Counted from the first letter of the stretch, positions 6,322-14,927 are shown. The stretch is DNA of 15,403 bases from VFJL01 sp043721435 (GCA_043721435.1 JAYSQR010000092.1:1-15403); one strand, 5' to 3'. Numbers and translations are program-made. The notes: a model not told the origin generated them from the sequence alone.

Positions 6322-7521
6322 TTATTCATCTCGCAGCGCCTCGACTGGATCCAGCCGGGCGGCGCGCATGGCCGGAACAACCCCGGCAGCAAGACCAATC
6401 AGCACCGACACCCCCAATGCGCCCAGCACGTAATCCCATGGTGTGCTTACCGGCAGGCCGCTCACCAGAGTTTTCAGCAGCCAGGCGAGTCCTGTGCCGA
6501 CAGCCAGTCCAACCAATCCGCCCAGGGTGGACAGTACGGTGGATTCCATCAAAAACAGGATGCGGATGCGTGCCCGCGTCGCGCCCAGAGCGGTGAGCAG
6601 GCCGATCTCGGCGACGCGCTCGGCGACAGCGATGTGCATCAATGTGACCATGCCCACCGCCCCTACCAATAGTGAGACCCCGCCCAGAGCGGCGACGGCG
6701 AAAGTCAGCACATCCAGCACGGTACCCAAGGTATCAAGCATTTGCTGTTGCGGCCTGAGCGTAAAATCCTCGCGCCCATGCCTGGCGACGAGGATGCGGC
6801 GGGCGTCATCGATGACGGCCTGTAATGGCGCTCCGGGCAGATAGGCAATCTGAATTTCCATTACACCGGTGCGATTGAAAATTTCCAGTGCGCGCGCAGT
6901 GGGGATGTAAACAGTGTCGTCGAGATCGAATCCCAGCACCTGCCCCTTGGACTCCATCACGCCGATGATGCGAAAACGCGACGCGCCCACTTGCACACTG
7001 GCACCCAGCGGGTTGGTATTGCCAAACAATTCGGTGCGCGTTTTGGATCCCAGCACGGCATAGGCGCGCGGGTTGCGCGGATCATCCGCAGGCAGGAACT
7101 GACCGATCGCCACCTTCATGTTGAACGCGCGCGCAAAATCGGGACCTTCTCCAAGAACGCTGACACGCCGACTGAGGCCAGCAACCCGGATTTCCGCGTT
7201 GCCCATCAAACCGGCATTAGTATATTGGGCATAGCGGGAACCCTTCAGTGCCACTGCATCCTCGACGGTGAGCGGCCGCGCGCTGCTGATTGCACCCACC
7301 GATGCCCCATGGGTGCTTGTTTTTCCGGGATTGATGCTGAGGATGTTGGTGCCGAACTGGGTGAATTCAGACAGCACAAAACGCTGGATGCCTTCACCGA
7401 TTGAAGTCAGCAGGATAACCGCTGCAATCCCTATTGCGATTCCCGATGCAGATAAAAGAGTGCGCAAGCGGTGGGCAGTGAGCGCGCGCATAGCGAAATG
7501 CAGAGTGTCGATGGTGTTCAT
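6322..7521 (-). CDS. MacB/FtsX-family ABC transporter permease, second subunit
   Basis: This 399-residue inner-membrane protein has the MacB topology: one TM helix near the N-terminus (about 20-40), a large periplasmic domain (about 45-265), and three C-terminal TM helices in an FtsX domain. The family motif VAEIGLLTALGATRARIRIL is in the cytoplasmic loop, and the protein ends with AARLDPVEALRDE. Start ATG 7521 overlaps the TGA of permease 1 by 4 nt (ATGA), so translation is probably coupled. An upstream in-frame ATG at 7734 would add 71 Cys/Pro/Arg-rich residues from another frame and is rejected. It has no fused ATPase; the separate ATPase is two genes upstream. It would pair with permease 1 as a heterodimer to move a substrate, or pass energy to the periplasmic adaptor. 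The cargo is unknown. Confidence 0.85.
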   Translation of the reverse strand: MNTIDTLHFAMRALTAHRLRTLLSASGIAIGIAAVILLTSIGEGIQRFVLSEFTQFGTNILSINPGKTSTHGASVGAISSARPLTVEDAVALKGSRYAQYTNAGLMGNAEIRVAGLSRRVSVLGEGPDFARAFNMKVAIGQFLPADDPRNPRAYAVLGSKTRTELFGNTNPLGASVQVGASRFRIIGVMESKGQVLGFDLDDTVYIPTARALEIFNRTGVMEIQIAYLPGAPLQAVIDDARRILVARHGREDFTLRPQQQMLDTLGTVLDVLTFAVAALGGVSLLVGAVGMVTLMHIAVAERVAEIGLLTALGATRARIRILFLMESTVLSTLGGLVGLAVGTGLAWLLKTLVSGLPVSTPWDYVLGALGVSVLIGLAAGVVPAMRAARLDPVEALRDE

Positions 7522-8720
7522 CTTCCAGCGAGTGCTTTTACCGGGTCGAGTTGCGCCGCGCGTGCAGCAGGCAGGAGGCTGGCAAGAATACCGGTCACGA
7601 ATGCAATGGTGACCCCCGCAATACTGGCCCACACGGGCGGCCAGGCAGGGAGCTGGGGATAGACAAGGCGGATCAGCAAACTGCCGAATTGTCCCAGCGC
7701 AAAGCCGATGGCAGCGCCCGCCAGCGACAGCCACAGCGCCTCGGCAAAGAACAGCAGCCGGATATCGGCGGAGGGCGCGCCGATGGCTTTCAGCAGGCCG
7801 ATTTCCGAGGTGCGCTGGCTCACCGCCACCAGCATCACATTCATCACCAGAATACCGGCTACAGCCAGGCTGATGGCAGCAATTCCCGCTACGCCGAGCG
7901 TCAGCGCCCGCAGAATGCGATCAAAAGTGGCAAGCACGGCGTCTTGCGTGATGACGGTGATATCGTCTTCACCATCGTGACGCCGCTTCAGCGTATCGCG
8001 TATCGCTTCCTTGGCAGATTCTATGTCGCTGCGGCTTCTGGCCTCAACCAGGATACGGAACAGCGATGAGGTGTTGAATAGCGCCTGGGCATGATCGATC
8101 GGGATGATGACGAGTTCATCGGAATTGAAGCCCATCGATTCGCCCTGGACGGCGAGCACGCCCGATACCAGAAAACGCCGGTCGCCGAGCCTGACTCGCT
8201 GGCCGATGACGTTGCCGTGGGGGAAAAATTCCTGGGCGATCTTCGCGCCGAGAATGATTTGCGCACTGTACTCTGCGCCCTGTGCAAGAAAGCTGCCCTG
8301 CGCAAGATTCATATGCCGCACTGGCAGCAGATCCGCCGTACTGCCGAGCACGGTAACTTCGCGCAGACGGCTGGCAGCGGCGAGTTCTGCAACCCCCACA
8401 TTGAGCGGGGCATAACGTTTAACTTGCGGCAACTGGCCAACAAATCGGGCATCTTCCAATGTCAGGTCGCGGGGGGTCTGCGCGAGCACCGCACCCGGAA
8501 ATCCGCCTGCGGTTTCGGCGCGCCCCGGCAAGACAACAATCAAATTGGTACCAATCGATGAGAATTTTCCAACTACATAACGGCGCGCACCATCACCCAG
8601 TGCGGTCAGCACCACCACCGCCGCCACGCCCAACGCCATCGCCAGGACGATGAGTAGAGAACGGGTCCGGTAACTCACCACGGTACTGAGAGAGAGATGC
8701 AGCGTATCGCGCAGTTTCAT
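7518..8720 (-). CDS. MacB/FtsX-family ABC transporter permease, first subunit
   Basis: This 400-residue protein shares topology with its downstream neighbour but is clearly diverged from it. TM1 is at about 20-42 (SLLIVLAMALGVAAVVVLTA), and the periplasmic MacB core is at about 45-265. Three C-terminal TM helices from about 270 are interrupted by the motif RTSEIGLLKAIGAPSADIR, and the protein ends AAQLDPVKALAGR. ATG 8720 overlaps the ATPase stop by 4 nt. Two different permease subunits served by one ATPase resemble the LolCDE layout. The upstream adaptor gene points instead to a MacAB-like tripartite exporter. Confidence 0.85.
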   Translation of the reverse strand: MKLRDTLHLSLSTVVSYRTRSLLIVLAMALGVAAVVVLTALGDGARRYVVGKFSSIGTNLIVVLPGRAETAGGFPGAVLAQTPRDLTLEDARFVGQLPQVKRYAPLNVGVAELAAASRLREVTVLGSTADLLPVRHMNLAQGSFLAQGAEYSAQIILGAKIAQEFFPHGNVIGQRVRLGDRRFLVSGVLAVQGESMGFNSDELVIIPIDHAQALFNTSSLFRILVEARSRSDIESAKEAIRDTLKRRHDGEDDITVITQDAVLATFDRILRALTLGVAGIAAISLAVAGILVMNVMLVAVSQRTSEIGLLKAIGAPSADIRLLFFAEALWLSLAGAAIGFALGQFGSLLIRLVYPQLPAWPPVWASIAGVTIAFVTGILASLLPAARAAQLDPVKALAGR

Positions 8721-9388
8721 TTTTCATCCGCCACGATTTCGCCGTCACGCATGGCGATATGGCGATGTGCTCGCGCACCCAGTTCACGGTCGTGGGTGAC
8801 GAGTATGAGCGTGGTTCCTGCATGGTGCAGTCCTTCCAGCAGCGCCATGACTTCGGCGCCAATGCGGTGGTCAAGATTGCCGGTTGGTTCATCCGCCAGC
8901 AAGGCAGTTGGTCGCAGGATGGTGGCGCGCGCAATGGCTACGCGCTGACGCTGACCGCCGGACAATTCCGCCGGGCGGTGTTGGGCGCGGTCGCGCAAAT
9001 CAAAACCCAGCAGCGCTTCATCCACACGCGCTTTCCGCTCGGCCGGGGCAATACCCGCAAGCATCAGCGGCAGCTCGACGTTTTCTGCCGCGGTCAAACG
9101 CGGCACAAGGTGAAACGACTGGAACACAAAGCCGATTTTTTCCCTGCGCACACGCGCCTGTTCAGTCTCGGATAGATCGGTGACATCCTTGCCGTCCAGT
9201 TCGTAGCGCCCGCTGTCGGGCCGGTCGAGCAATCCAATGACATTCAGCAGGGTGGTTTTGCCGGAACCTGACGGCCCCATGATGGAGACGTATTCGCCCG
9301 ATGCAATTTCCAGGTTAATCCCGCTCAGCGCGCGTACATCCTGATCGCCCATGCGAAATACGCGTGTGATGGCAGTCAGATGAATCAC
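8717..9388 (-). CDS. ABC transporter ATPase, MacB/LolD type
   Basis: This 223-residue nucleotide-binding protein has every ABC motif. Walker A is GPSGSGKT (38-45), Q-loop Q90 (FVFQSFHLVP), signature LSGGQ (142-146), Walker B with D166-E167 (ALLADEPTG), and H-loop H199 (LVTHD). The FRMGDQDVRAL start and NLEIASGEYVSIMGPSGSG flow are typical of the MacB/LolD/YbbA/FtsE subgroup, which drives mechanotransmission permeases. GTG 9388 is chosen because it aligns with the family N-terminus and overlaps the adaptor's TGA by 4 nt (GTGA). The longer ATG 9502 frame adds 38 unrelated residues. No Shine-Dalgarno precedes the GTG, so coupling to the upstream gene is likely. Confidence 0.88.
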   Translation of the reverse strand: MIHLTAITRVFRMGDQDVRALSGINLEIASGEYVSIMGPSGSGKTTLLNVIGLLDRPDSGRYELDGKDVTDLSETEQARVRREKIGFVFQSFHLVPRLTAAENVELPLMLAGIAPAERKARVDEALLGFDLRDRAQHRPAELSGGQRQRVAIARATILRPTALLADEPTGNLDHRIGAEVMALLEGLHHAGTTLILVTHDRELGARAHRHIAMRDGEIVADEK

Positions 9389-10569
9389 GGTTGAGGAGGT
9401 TTTTGTTTGACCTGCACGCCGGCTGTTACCCCATCCTGATCGGACGATAGCAACACCCGTTCGTTCACATTCAAACCGCCGGTAACTTCGGTGAACGCCC
9501 AATTGGCAAGGCCGGTTTGCAAGCTACGCTCCTGCAGTTTACTATCCGCGCCCAGCACCAGCACCTTGCCGCCTTGCCGGATCGCCTGGGTCGGCACGCG
9601 CAGCACGTTATCGCGCCGCTCGACGACGGCTTCGACATCGGCACTATATCCCACCAGTAATGGAAGTTTCGGCGGCTCTTCGAAATCCACTTCGACATCC
9701 ACTGTACGCGCCTGTTTTTCCACCTCGGTAACATAGGGCGCAATGCGCCGCACTCTTCCGGCGAAAGTCTGACCAGGGAGAGCGTCGAGCGTGACGCGTG
9801 CAAGTTGTCCGGCTTTTAATTTGGGCGCATCGACTTCATCCATCGGCGCGCTCACGTACAGACAGGTGTCATCGATCAGATCTATCGCAGGCGGCGTGGG
9901 AATTCCCGGCGGCGAAGGCGTGGCGTATTCACCCAACTCACCGGTGATACGCGCCACAATGCCGGCAAACGGCGCAGCCAGCACCGTTCGTTCCAGTCCG
10001 GCTTGTGTCACCTGGATCTGGGCTTGCGCGCGCTTTACATCCGACGCGGCAGCATCACAACTGGCCTGGCGGGCACGTGCCTCGGCATCCACAGTTTCAC
10101 CCCGCTGCGGACTGACAAAACCTTGAGCGGCGAGCTGCTGGGTGCGTTCGGATTCGCGGCGTGCATTGTCCGCAACGATGCAGACCTCACGGCGGCGCTC
10201 CTCAGCCATGGTGAGTTGCCGCCGCACCAGCTCACGCTGGGCGGAAAGATCGCTACTCCACAATTCCAGCAGCACTTGCCCTTCCTGCACCCGCTCGCCT
10301 TCCTTCACCAGAAGCTTGACGATATGCCCTCCTGCCGCAGGTGCAAGCTTGGCGCGGCGGCACGCCTTGATGGTTCCGGCACGGGTATTCACCACCGTCG
10401 CTTCCACTAAGCCGCGCTCGATTGTGGCAAGTTCGACTTCTATCGGTTCGGGACGGGTTGCCAGCCAGCCTGCATAAGCCAGCACGGCCACCACCAGGGC
10501 AATGATTCCAAGACGGGATAGGGATTTTGTTTTTGGCACGACAAGTAGCGGAGATTGCGTTGGCGACAA
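9385..10569 (-). CDS. periplasmic adaptor (membrane fusion protein), MacA/HlyD-like
   Basis: This 394-residue protein is anchored by one N-terminal TM helix (about 18-36, RLGIIALVVAVLAYAGWLA). It has split lipoyl/barrel-sandwich halves (about 70-103, GGHIVKLLVKEGERVQEGQV; and about 190-212, LERTVLAAPFAGIVARITG). Between them is a long helical hairpin (about 104-188), then beta-barrel and membrane-proximal domains. Such adaptors link an inner-membrane ABC pump to an outer-membrane TolC-like channel. No channel gene is in the window. The start is uncertain: the longest frame opens with TTG at 10569, an in-frame stop lies shortly upstream, no ATG occurs before the TM helix, and no ribosome site is clear. 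GTG at 10539 is an alternative. It is the first gene of a four-gene overlapping operon. Confidence 0.85.
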   Translation of the reverse strand: MSPTQSPLLVVPKTKSLSRLGIIALVVAVLAYAGWLATRPEPIEVELATIERGLVEATVVNTRAGTIKACRRAKLAPAAGGHIVKLLVKEGERVQEGQVLLELWSSDLSAQRELVRRQLTMAEERRREVCIVADNARRESERTQQLAAQGFVSPQRGETVDAEARARQASCDAAASDVKRAQAQIQVTQAGLERTVLAAPFAGIVARITGELGEYATPSPPGIPTPPAIDLIDDTCLYVSAPMDEVDAPKLKAGQLARVTLDALPGQTFAGRVRRIAPYVTEVEKQARTVDVEVDFEEPPKLPLLVGYSADVEAVVERRDNVLRVPTQAIRQGGKVLVLGADSKLQERSLQTGLANWAFTEVTGGLNVNERVLLSSDQDGVTAGVQVKQKPPQP

Positions 10570-10641
10570 TGTAACATTCGACCATGCTTAATAGAAGTAT
10601 TTCCGCCTGTACCGTTAGCCCCCATCGGTCATATCCCGTTG

Positions 10642-10665
10642 CCATGCCGCTCACCATGCCGCTCA
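10642..10665. repeat. 12-bp perfect tandem repeat, two copies
   Basis: CCATGCCGCTCA occurs at 10642-10653 and again at 10654-10665 with no change. It ends 4 nt before a TTGACA hexamer. It could be a regulator site or a simple duplication. Confidence 0.6.
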
Positions 10666-10702
10666 TTGCTTGACAGCGTTTTACCCCGAGTACATCATTC
10701 GA

Positions 10703-10727
10703 CCGAAAGGGTTCGGCCCCCTGGGGC
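10703..10727 (+). ncRNA. two tandem hairpins in the leader of the small membrane protein (structure only)
   Basis: CCGAA (10703-10707) pairs with TTCGG (10712-10716) around AGGG. GCCCC (10716-10720) pairs with GGGGC (10723-10727) around CT. They share G10716, so they may compete. I recognise no known riboswitch or sRNA family. No U-tract follows, which argues against a simple terminator. Confidence 0.25.
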
Positions 10728-10812
10728 GATAAGGTCTCTCACTGGCCTGCCGGATTTTCAAGCCTACTGAACTCCCTGACCTTCAACCAGCCCCTTGCGG
10801 CAACGGGAATAA

Positions 10813-11106
10813 ATGCAAATAATACCGAAACAAGAAGGCCGCGTAACCCTGTTTGCACTGCTGCTGCTCTTTTTTGTGGCAGCGCTGGCATACTGGCTCT
10901 GGCGTGCCCACACCCAGGTATCGCTGGAAATCGGACTCGCCTGCCGCCAGCTTACTGCCGAAGCCTGCGCCTCGGCCGAGGCGCGCTACCAAGAGAGCCT
11001 CTTTGCAGCCTGGCTCGCGCAGATGTTCCCGTGGATTCTGCCCTTCGTCCCGGCCTTTATTTACGTGTTCTTTTTTCGCTGGCTGCGCAAATACCGCAAT
11101 CCCTGA
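10813..11106 (+). CDS. small two-TM inner-membrane protein, unknown function
   Basis: This 97-residue protein has two hydrophobic helices (about 11-30 and 67-88) and a polar loop with two cysteines (C44, C52). Positive residues at both ends (KQEGR near the start, RWLRKYR at the end) predict both termini in the cytoplasm and the Cys loop in the periplasm. A weak GGGA lies just before the ATG. The frame converges with dinB, ending 5 nt before its stop. No family is recognised. The opposite-strand and alternative-frame ORFs over the same bases lack this membrane pattern. Confidence 0.6.
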   Translation: MQIIPKQEGRVTLFALLLLFFVAALAYWLWRAHTQVSLEIGLACRQLTAEACASAEARYQESLFAAWLAQMFPWILPFVPAFIYVFFFRWLRKYRNP

Positions 11107-11111
11107 CATAT

Positions 11112-12278
11112 TCAATTAGCATTCACAGTTAGCGGCAACTCCCGCTGCAGCGAAGTACCGGCATCCGGCGAAGCATTGCTTGCAGACAATGCGCTGGCTC
11201 GCACCCCGAGCAATCGCAGTTTCCGGTTCAACGGCACACGCCGCAGGCATTCTTCAGCCGCGCGGCGGATGGTGACAGCATCAGCAGTAGGAGTAGATAA
11301 CGTAAGATCGCGGGTCACCGTGTGAAAATCTTCGTAGCGCAGCTTGATTCCTACGGTGCGGCCAAGGTAACCCTTGTGCTGAAGATCTTGTGCCACCTGA
11401 GTGCACAGCGCTGTGAAGATTTTGGACAAGGCGGCACGGTCATGGCGCGCATGCAGATCCCGTTCAAAGGTGGTTTCACGGCTGATAGACTTGGGTTCAG
11501 AACTGGTAATGACGGGGCGTTCGTCGATACCGTGAGAAGCTGCATGCAGCCAACTGGCATAGCTGCGGCCAAAGTGGGTCTGCAGAACAGCGGGTTCGGC
11601 CTGCGCCAGCTCGGCGATGGTGGTGATGCCGAGTGCCGCAAGCTTTTCGCTCGCTTTGGGGCCGATGCCATTGATTTTTCTGACGGACAGTGGCCAGATC
11701 CGCTGCGGGATATCCGCCAGGCTCAGGATAGTGAGGCCATCCGGTTTTTCCAGGTCCGAGCAGATCTTCGATAGCAGCTTGTTGGGACTGATGCCGATGG
11801 AACAGGACAGTCCGGTGGCTGCGCGTACCGCCTGTTTGATGCGTTGGCCAAGTAGCAGCGTATCGGCTGGCAGCTCGCTCAGATCAATGTAGATCTCATC
11901 AATGCCGCTGTCTTCAATCTGGGGAGCAATGCTCGCCACCGCAGCTTTGAACAGCCCCGAATAATGACGATAGGCGTCGAAATCGGCTGGCAGCAGGATG
12001 GCGTCCGGAGCCAGTTGCGCAGCTTTCATCACGCCCATGGCGGAAAAAACGCCGAGCGCACGCGCTTCATAAGTGGAAGTGGTGACGACACCACGGCCGG
12101 CGTATTCGCGCAGCCGCGCAAAGCGTCGGCTGCCGTTCTGGTGAAATGCGGGTTGCTGATCGTCCCGTCCGCCGATCACGACGGGTAAGCCCCTCAATTC
12201 CGGGTAGCGCAGCAACTCGACTGACGCATAGAAGGCGTCCATGTCCAGATGAGCAATGCGGCGCAACGGAGAATTCAT
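11112..12278 (-). CDS. dinB: DNA polymerase IV (Y-family translesion polymerase)
   Basis: This 388-residue protein has the Y-family order. The N-terminal block HLDMDAFYASVE carries D12 (D8 in E. coli) and Y17 at the steric-gate position. The second catalytic pair is D127-E128 in GIDEIYIDLSE. SCSIGISPNKLLSKICSDLEKP is the palm motif, and a helix-hairpin-helix (INGIGPKASEKLAALGI, about 203-219) and a little-finger domain complete it. A C-terminal QRELPL (378-383) may be the beta-clamp-binding peptide. Relative to E. coli, about 20-25 residues are inserted at 38-62 before GRGVVTTSTYEA, a feature I associate with a betaproteobacterial subfamily. It copies past damaged bases with low fidelity. It follows the YbbP-type gene after 57 nt on the same strand. 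No LexA box was seen. Confidence 0.92.
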   Translation of the reverse strand: MNSPLRRIAHLDMDAFYASVELLRYPELRGLPVVIGGRDDQQPAFHQNGSRRFARLREYAGRGVVTTSTYEARALGVFSAMGVMKAAQLAPDAILLPADFDAYRHYSGLFKAAVASIAPQIEDSGIDEIYIDLSELPADTLLLGQRIKQAVRAATGLSCSIGISPNKLLSKICSDLEKPDGLTILSLADIPQRIWPLSVRKINGIGPKASEKLAALGITTIAELAQAEPAVLQTHFGRSYASWLHAASHGIDERPVITSSEPKSISRETTFERDLHARHDRAALSKIFTALCTQVAQDLQHKGYLGRTVGIKLRYEDFHTVTRDLTLSTPTADAVTIRRAAEECLRRVPLNRKLRLLGVRASALSASNASPDAGTSLQRELPLTVNAN

Positions 12279-12333
12279 GTTCGGGCAGAATGTGCGGTCA
12301 GTGTGCAGCAGTCAGGTTCCGGCAGAACTGACC
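12279..12333. repeat. imperfect direct repeat and hairpin between ybbP-like gene and dinB
   Basis: GTTCGGGCAGAA (12279-12290) and GTTCCGGCAGAA (12316-12327) match at 11 of 12 positions. GGTCAGT (12296-12302) and ACTGACC (12327-12333) form a perfect 7-bp inverted repeat across a 24-nt loop. The first repeat touches the dinB start codon, so the set could affect dinB expression. Confidence 0.4.
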
Positions 12334-12335
12334 CC

Positions 12336-14843
12336 CTAAGCAATTTTGCGCAGAATCGTCAGTGGTGGTTTTGAAAGTACCGAACGGGTTCCCATCAACC
12401 CCGCGATGGTCACGCCCAGCATCCCCGTAAGCAAGCCTGTCAGCCATATCCATGGGTTGAAAGTATAAGTCAGATTCAATGCGTATTCGCCGATGACATA
12501 ACCGAGCGCGCTTGCCCCTGCGGCAGCAAACACTCCCGCCAATCCGCCGATTATGGCAAATTCGGCTGCCCAGGCGCGCACCAATTGCCTGCGCTTGGCT
12601 CCCAGCGTGCGGAATATGGCGGCCTCGTGGATGCGTTCATCCTGGGTAGAGGCGATCGCTGCATACAGTACCGCAAATCCCGCCAGTAATGTGAACAGGA
12701 AAACAAATTCGATCGCCTTGCTCACCTGCTCCATCACCTTCTGCACCTGGTTGATAATGGCCGCTACATCTATCACTAGAAAGTTAGGGAAAGCTCTGAT
12801 CAGTTGATTCATTACCTCAGCCTGTTGCGGCGGCAGGTAAAAACTGGTGATGTAGCTCGCCGGATATTTTTCCAGCACACCCGGTGGCGTCACCACGAAA
12901 AAGTTGACCCGGAACGTATCCCAATCGACTTTGCGCAAACTGGTCACGGTGGCGGAGAATGGACTGCCCGCCACATCATAAGTCAGCGTATCACCGACGC
13001 GTATTCCTACCGTTTTCGCAATGCCCTCCTCCACTGACAGCACTGCTTTCCCCGTATCTCCGCTTTTCCACCAATGGCCTTTGGTAATCTGGTTGTCGGA
13101 TGACATCTCGCTTGCCCATGACAGGTTGAACTCGCGCTCCACCAGCCGTTTTGCGCGGGTATCGGCATAACTATCCGCCGCTATCACCTGGTCGTTGATC
13201 GCGGTCAGGCGGCCCCGCACCATCGGAAATACCGGCGGATGGACGATGTCATGCTGACTAAAAAATGCTTCCAATGGCTGCAACTGATCTTCCTGAATAT
13301 TCACCAGAAAACGGTTGGGCGCATCCGGCGGCAAACTGGTGCGCCAGTTTTGCAGCAGATCGTCTCGAATCAGCGTCAGTGCCAGCAGCGCCATCAACCC
13401 CAACCCCAGCGCGACTGCTTGTACCACGCTGGCGGTGGCGCGCCGCTGGATACTGGCCAGTCCATAGCGCCACGCTCCCCCTGTCTGTCCACGCACACCC
13501 GACATGGCTTTTACCAGCAGGAAACCGAGCAAACCGAAAATCGCTATCGCAGCGACGAATCCTCCCATGACGGAAATCCCCAGGCGCACATCGCCGGCTT
13601 TCCACAAAAACAGCCCTGACAATGCCGCCAGTCCCAGCGCATAGCCGGTCAAGCTATAGGTGGTGGGCATGCCGATATCCCGGCGCAATACGCGCAACGC
13701 CGGCACCCGGCGCAAATTGAGCAATGGCGGCAGGGCAAAACCCAGCAACAGCACCATGCCGGTCAGCAAGCCGTGGGCAGCAGGCAACAGGCTGGGCCAC
13801 GGCAATTCCGCTTCCACCAGCGCAGACAGCCAGTAAACCAAAGCCTCCTGTGCAACCAGGCCGAGCAGACAGCCAGCCATGCTGGCTATCGCTCCCAGCA
13901 TGATGAAGTGATACAGATACAGGCGCAGCATCCCCGCCTGGCTGGCGCCCAGACAGCGCATCACCGCGCAGCCGTCGAGATGGCGCTGGCTGAAGCGGCG
14001 CACGGCAAGCGCGATTGCCGCTGCCGCCAGCACCACGCTTGCGAGAGCTGCCAGGCTGAGGAACTTTTCCGCTCGCTCCAGCGCTGCTTTTATTTCAGGG
14101 CGCGCATCGCGGATACCTTCGATTCTTTCGCCCAGCGTCAGGCGCGCTTGTGCCCAATCCCGGAATTCTTCCACCACCGCTGCATCGCCCGCCACCAGCA
14201 GGCGATAGGCGATGCGGCTGCCTTGCTGCACCAGACCGGTTGCGGGCAGATCAGCGGCATTGATCAGCACGCGCGGGCCGAGGTTGATGAAACCGATGGA
14301 GTGATCCGGCTCCTGCGTGATCCGCGCGGCCACCCGCAGGTGCGCCGCACCCACTTCAATCGTATCGCCCCGCTTGAGGTCGAGGCGGGTTATGAGTTTA
14401 TCGTCCACCCAGACCGAGCCGGGCGGCGGGATTGCATTGGCAACGCGCTCTGCCGGGGTTGGTGCAGTACCACCAACATCATCGCTAATACGCAATTCGC
14501 CGCGCAGGGGATAACCGGCGGTGACCGCCTTGATCTCGCTCAACAGGCTGGCCTCTCCCTTCGCCGCCATGCTGGGGAATTTGAGCGCCGAGGAAATCGC
14601 CAGCCCCAGCCGTTTTGCTTCATCAACGTAATGAGGAGGCAGCGGACGATCGGAAACAATGATCAAATCCGCCCCCAGCAACTGGTTGCCCTGGCGGGAG
14701 AGCGCCATCTGCACCCGATCGGCGAAGAATCCCACCGTGGTCATTCCACCCACCGCGACCACCAGCGCAAATACCAGCACGCGCAATTCTCCCGCGCGCC
14801 AGTCGCGGCGCAGCATGCGGAAGGAGAGTTTGACTAGGTTCAT
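12336..14843 (-). CDS. ybbP: large FtsX-family ABC transporter permease, YbbP type
   Basis: This 835-residue inner-membrane protein has the length and double-FtsX layout of YbbP. An N-terminal RDWRAGELRVLVFALVVAVG gives TM1 (about 20-42), followed by a first periplasmic domain with GADLIIVSD. A first FtsX block (about 255-390) with VMRCLGASQAGMLRLYLYH comes next, then middle TM helices, a second periplasmic domain (about 500-690) and a C-terminal FtsX block with IFRTLGAKRRQLVRAWAAE. YbbP normally works with the ATPase YbbA, often beside the thioesterase tesA; neither is next to this gene. The ATPase at 8717-9388 belongs to another operon and is not an obvious partner. Substrate is unknown; lipid or lipoprotein handling is proposed for relatives. 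The gene symbol is by family resemblance. Confidence 0.85.
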   Translation of the reverse strand: MNLVKLSFRMLRRDWRAGELRVLVFALVVAVGGMTTVGFFADRVQMALSRQGNQLLGADLIIVSDRPLPPHYVDEAKRLGLAISSALKFPSMAAKGEASLLSEIKAVTAGYPLRGELRISDDVGGTAPTPAERVANAIPPPGSVWVDDKLITRLDLKRGDTIEVGAAHLRVAARITQEPDHSIGFINLGPRVLINAADLPATGLVQQGSRIAYRLLVAGDAAVVEEFRDWAQARLTLGERIEGIRDARPEIKAALERAEKFLSLAALASVVLAAAAIALAVRRFSQRHLDGCAVMRCLGASQAGMLRLYLYHFIMLGAIASMAGCLLGLVAQEALVYWLSALVEAELPWPSLLPAAHGLLTGMVLLLGFALPPLLNLRRVPALRVLRRDIGMPTTYSLTGYALGLAALSGLFLWKAGDVRLGISVMGGFVAAIAIFGLLGFLLVKAMSGVRGQTGGAWRYGLASIQRRATASVVQAVALGLGLMALLALTLIRDDLLQNWRTSLPPDAPNRFLVNIQEDQLQPLEAFFSQHDIVHPPVFPMVRGRLTAINDQVIAADSYADTRAKRLVEREFNLSWASEMSSDNQITKGHWWKSGDTGKAVLSVEEGIAKTVGIRVGDTLTYDVAGSPFSATVTSLRKVDWDTFRVNFFVVTPPGVLEKYPASYITSFYLPPQQAEVMNQLIRAFPNFLVIDVAAIINQVQKVMEQVSKAIEFVFLFTLLAGFAVLYAAIASTQDERIHEAAIFRTLGAKRRQLVRAWAAEFAIIGGLAGVFAAAGASALGYVIGEYALNLTYTFNPWIWLTGLLTGMLGVTIAGLMGTRSVLSKPPLTILRKIA

Positions 14844-14927
14844 TGGATTATTTTTCCGCTAAGGATTCTCTTGCTCGGGCTTGACGCAAAAGAGTGCCGG
14901 CTGCGCGCCTAAAAGTTTCGTCATTCA

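Larger units (their letters stand above)
10570..10812. other. divergent intergenic region with repeats and hairpins
   Basis: These 243 nt between the adaptor gene (minus) and the small membrane-protein gene (plus) hold a 12-bp tandem repeat, a plus-strand TTGACA (10670-10675) without a good -10, and two adjacent small hairpins. Promoters for both directions must lie here or in flanking genes, but none is clear. Confidence 0.45.

Noticed and set aside
7522..7734. N-terminal extension of permease 2 from ATG 7734
   Set aside because: It overlaps the permease 1 coding sequence in another frame and is Cys/Pro/Arg-rich. The ATGA overlap start at 7521 gives the normal family N-terminus.
10253..10666. 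137-residue minus-strand ORF over the adaptor gene start
   Set aside because: It runs out of frame through the adaptor TM and lipoyl coding sequence and has no protein-like pattern. Its first residues come from the 12-bp tandem repeat.
12279..12335. LexA/SOS operator upstream of dinB
   Set aside because: No CTGT-N8-ACAG-like or GAAC-N4-GTTC-like site is present; the spacer only has the direct repeat and hairpin described.
13773..14837. 354-residue plus-strand ORF opposite the YbbP-type gene
   Set aside because: It is rich in His, Gln and Arg, has no domain features, and lies fully antisense to a well-supported membrane protein. It is a high-GC shadow frame.
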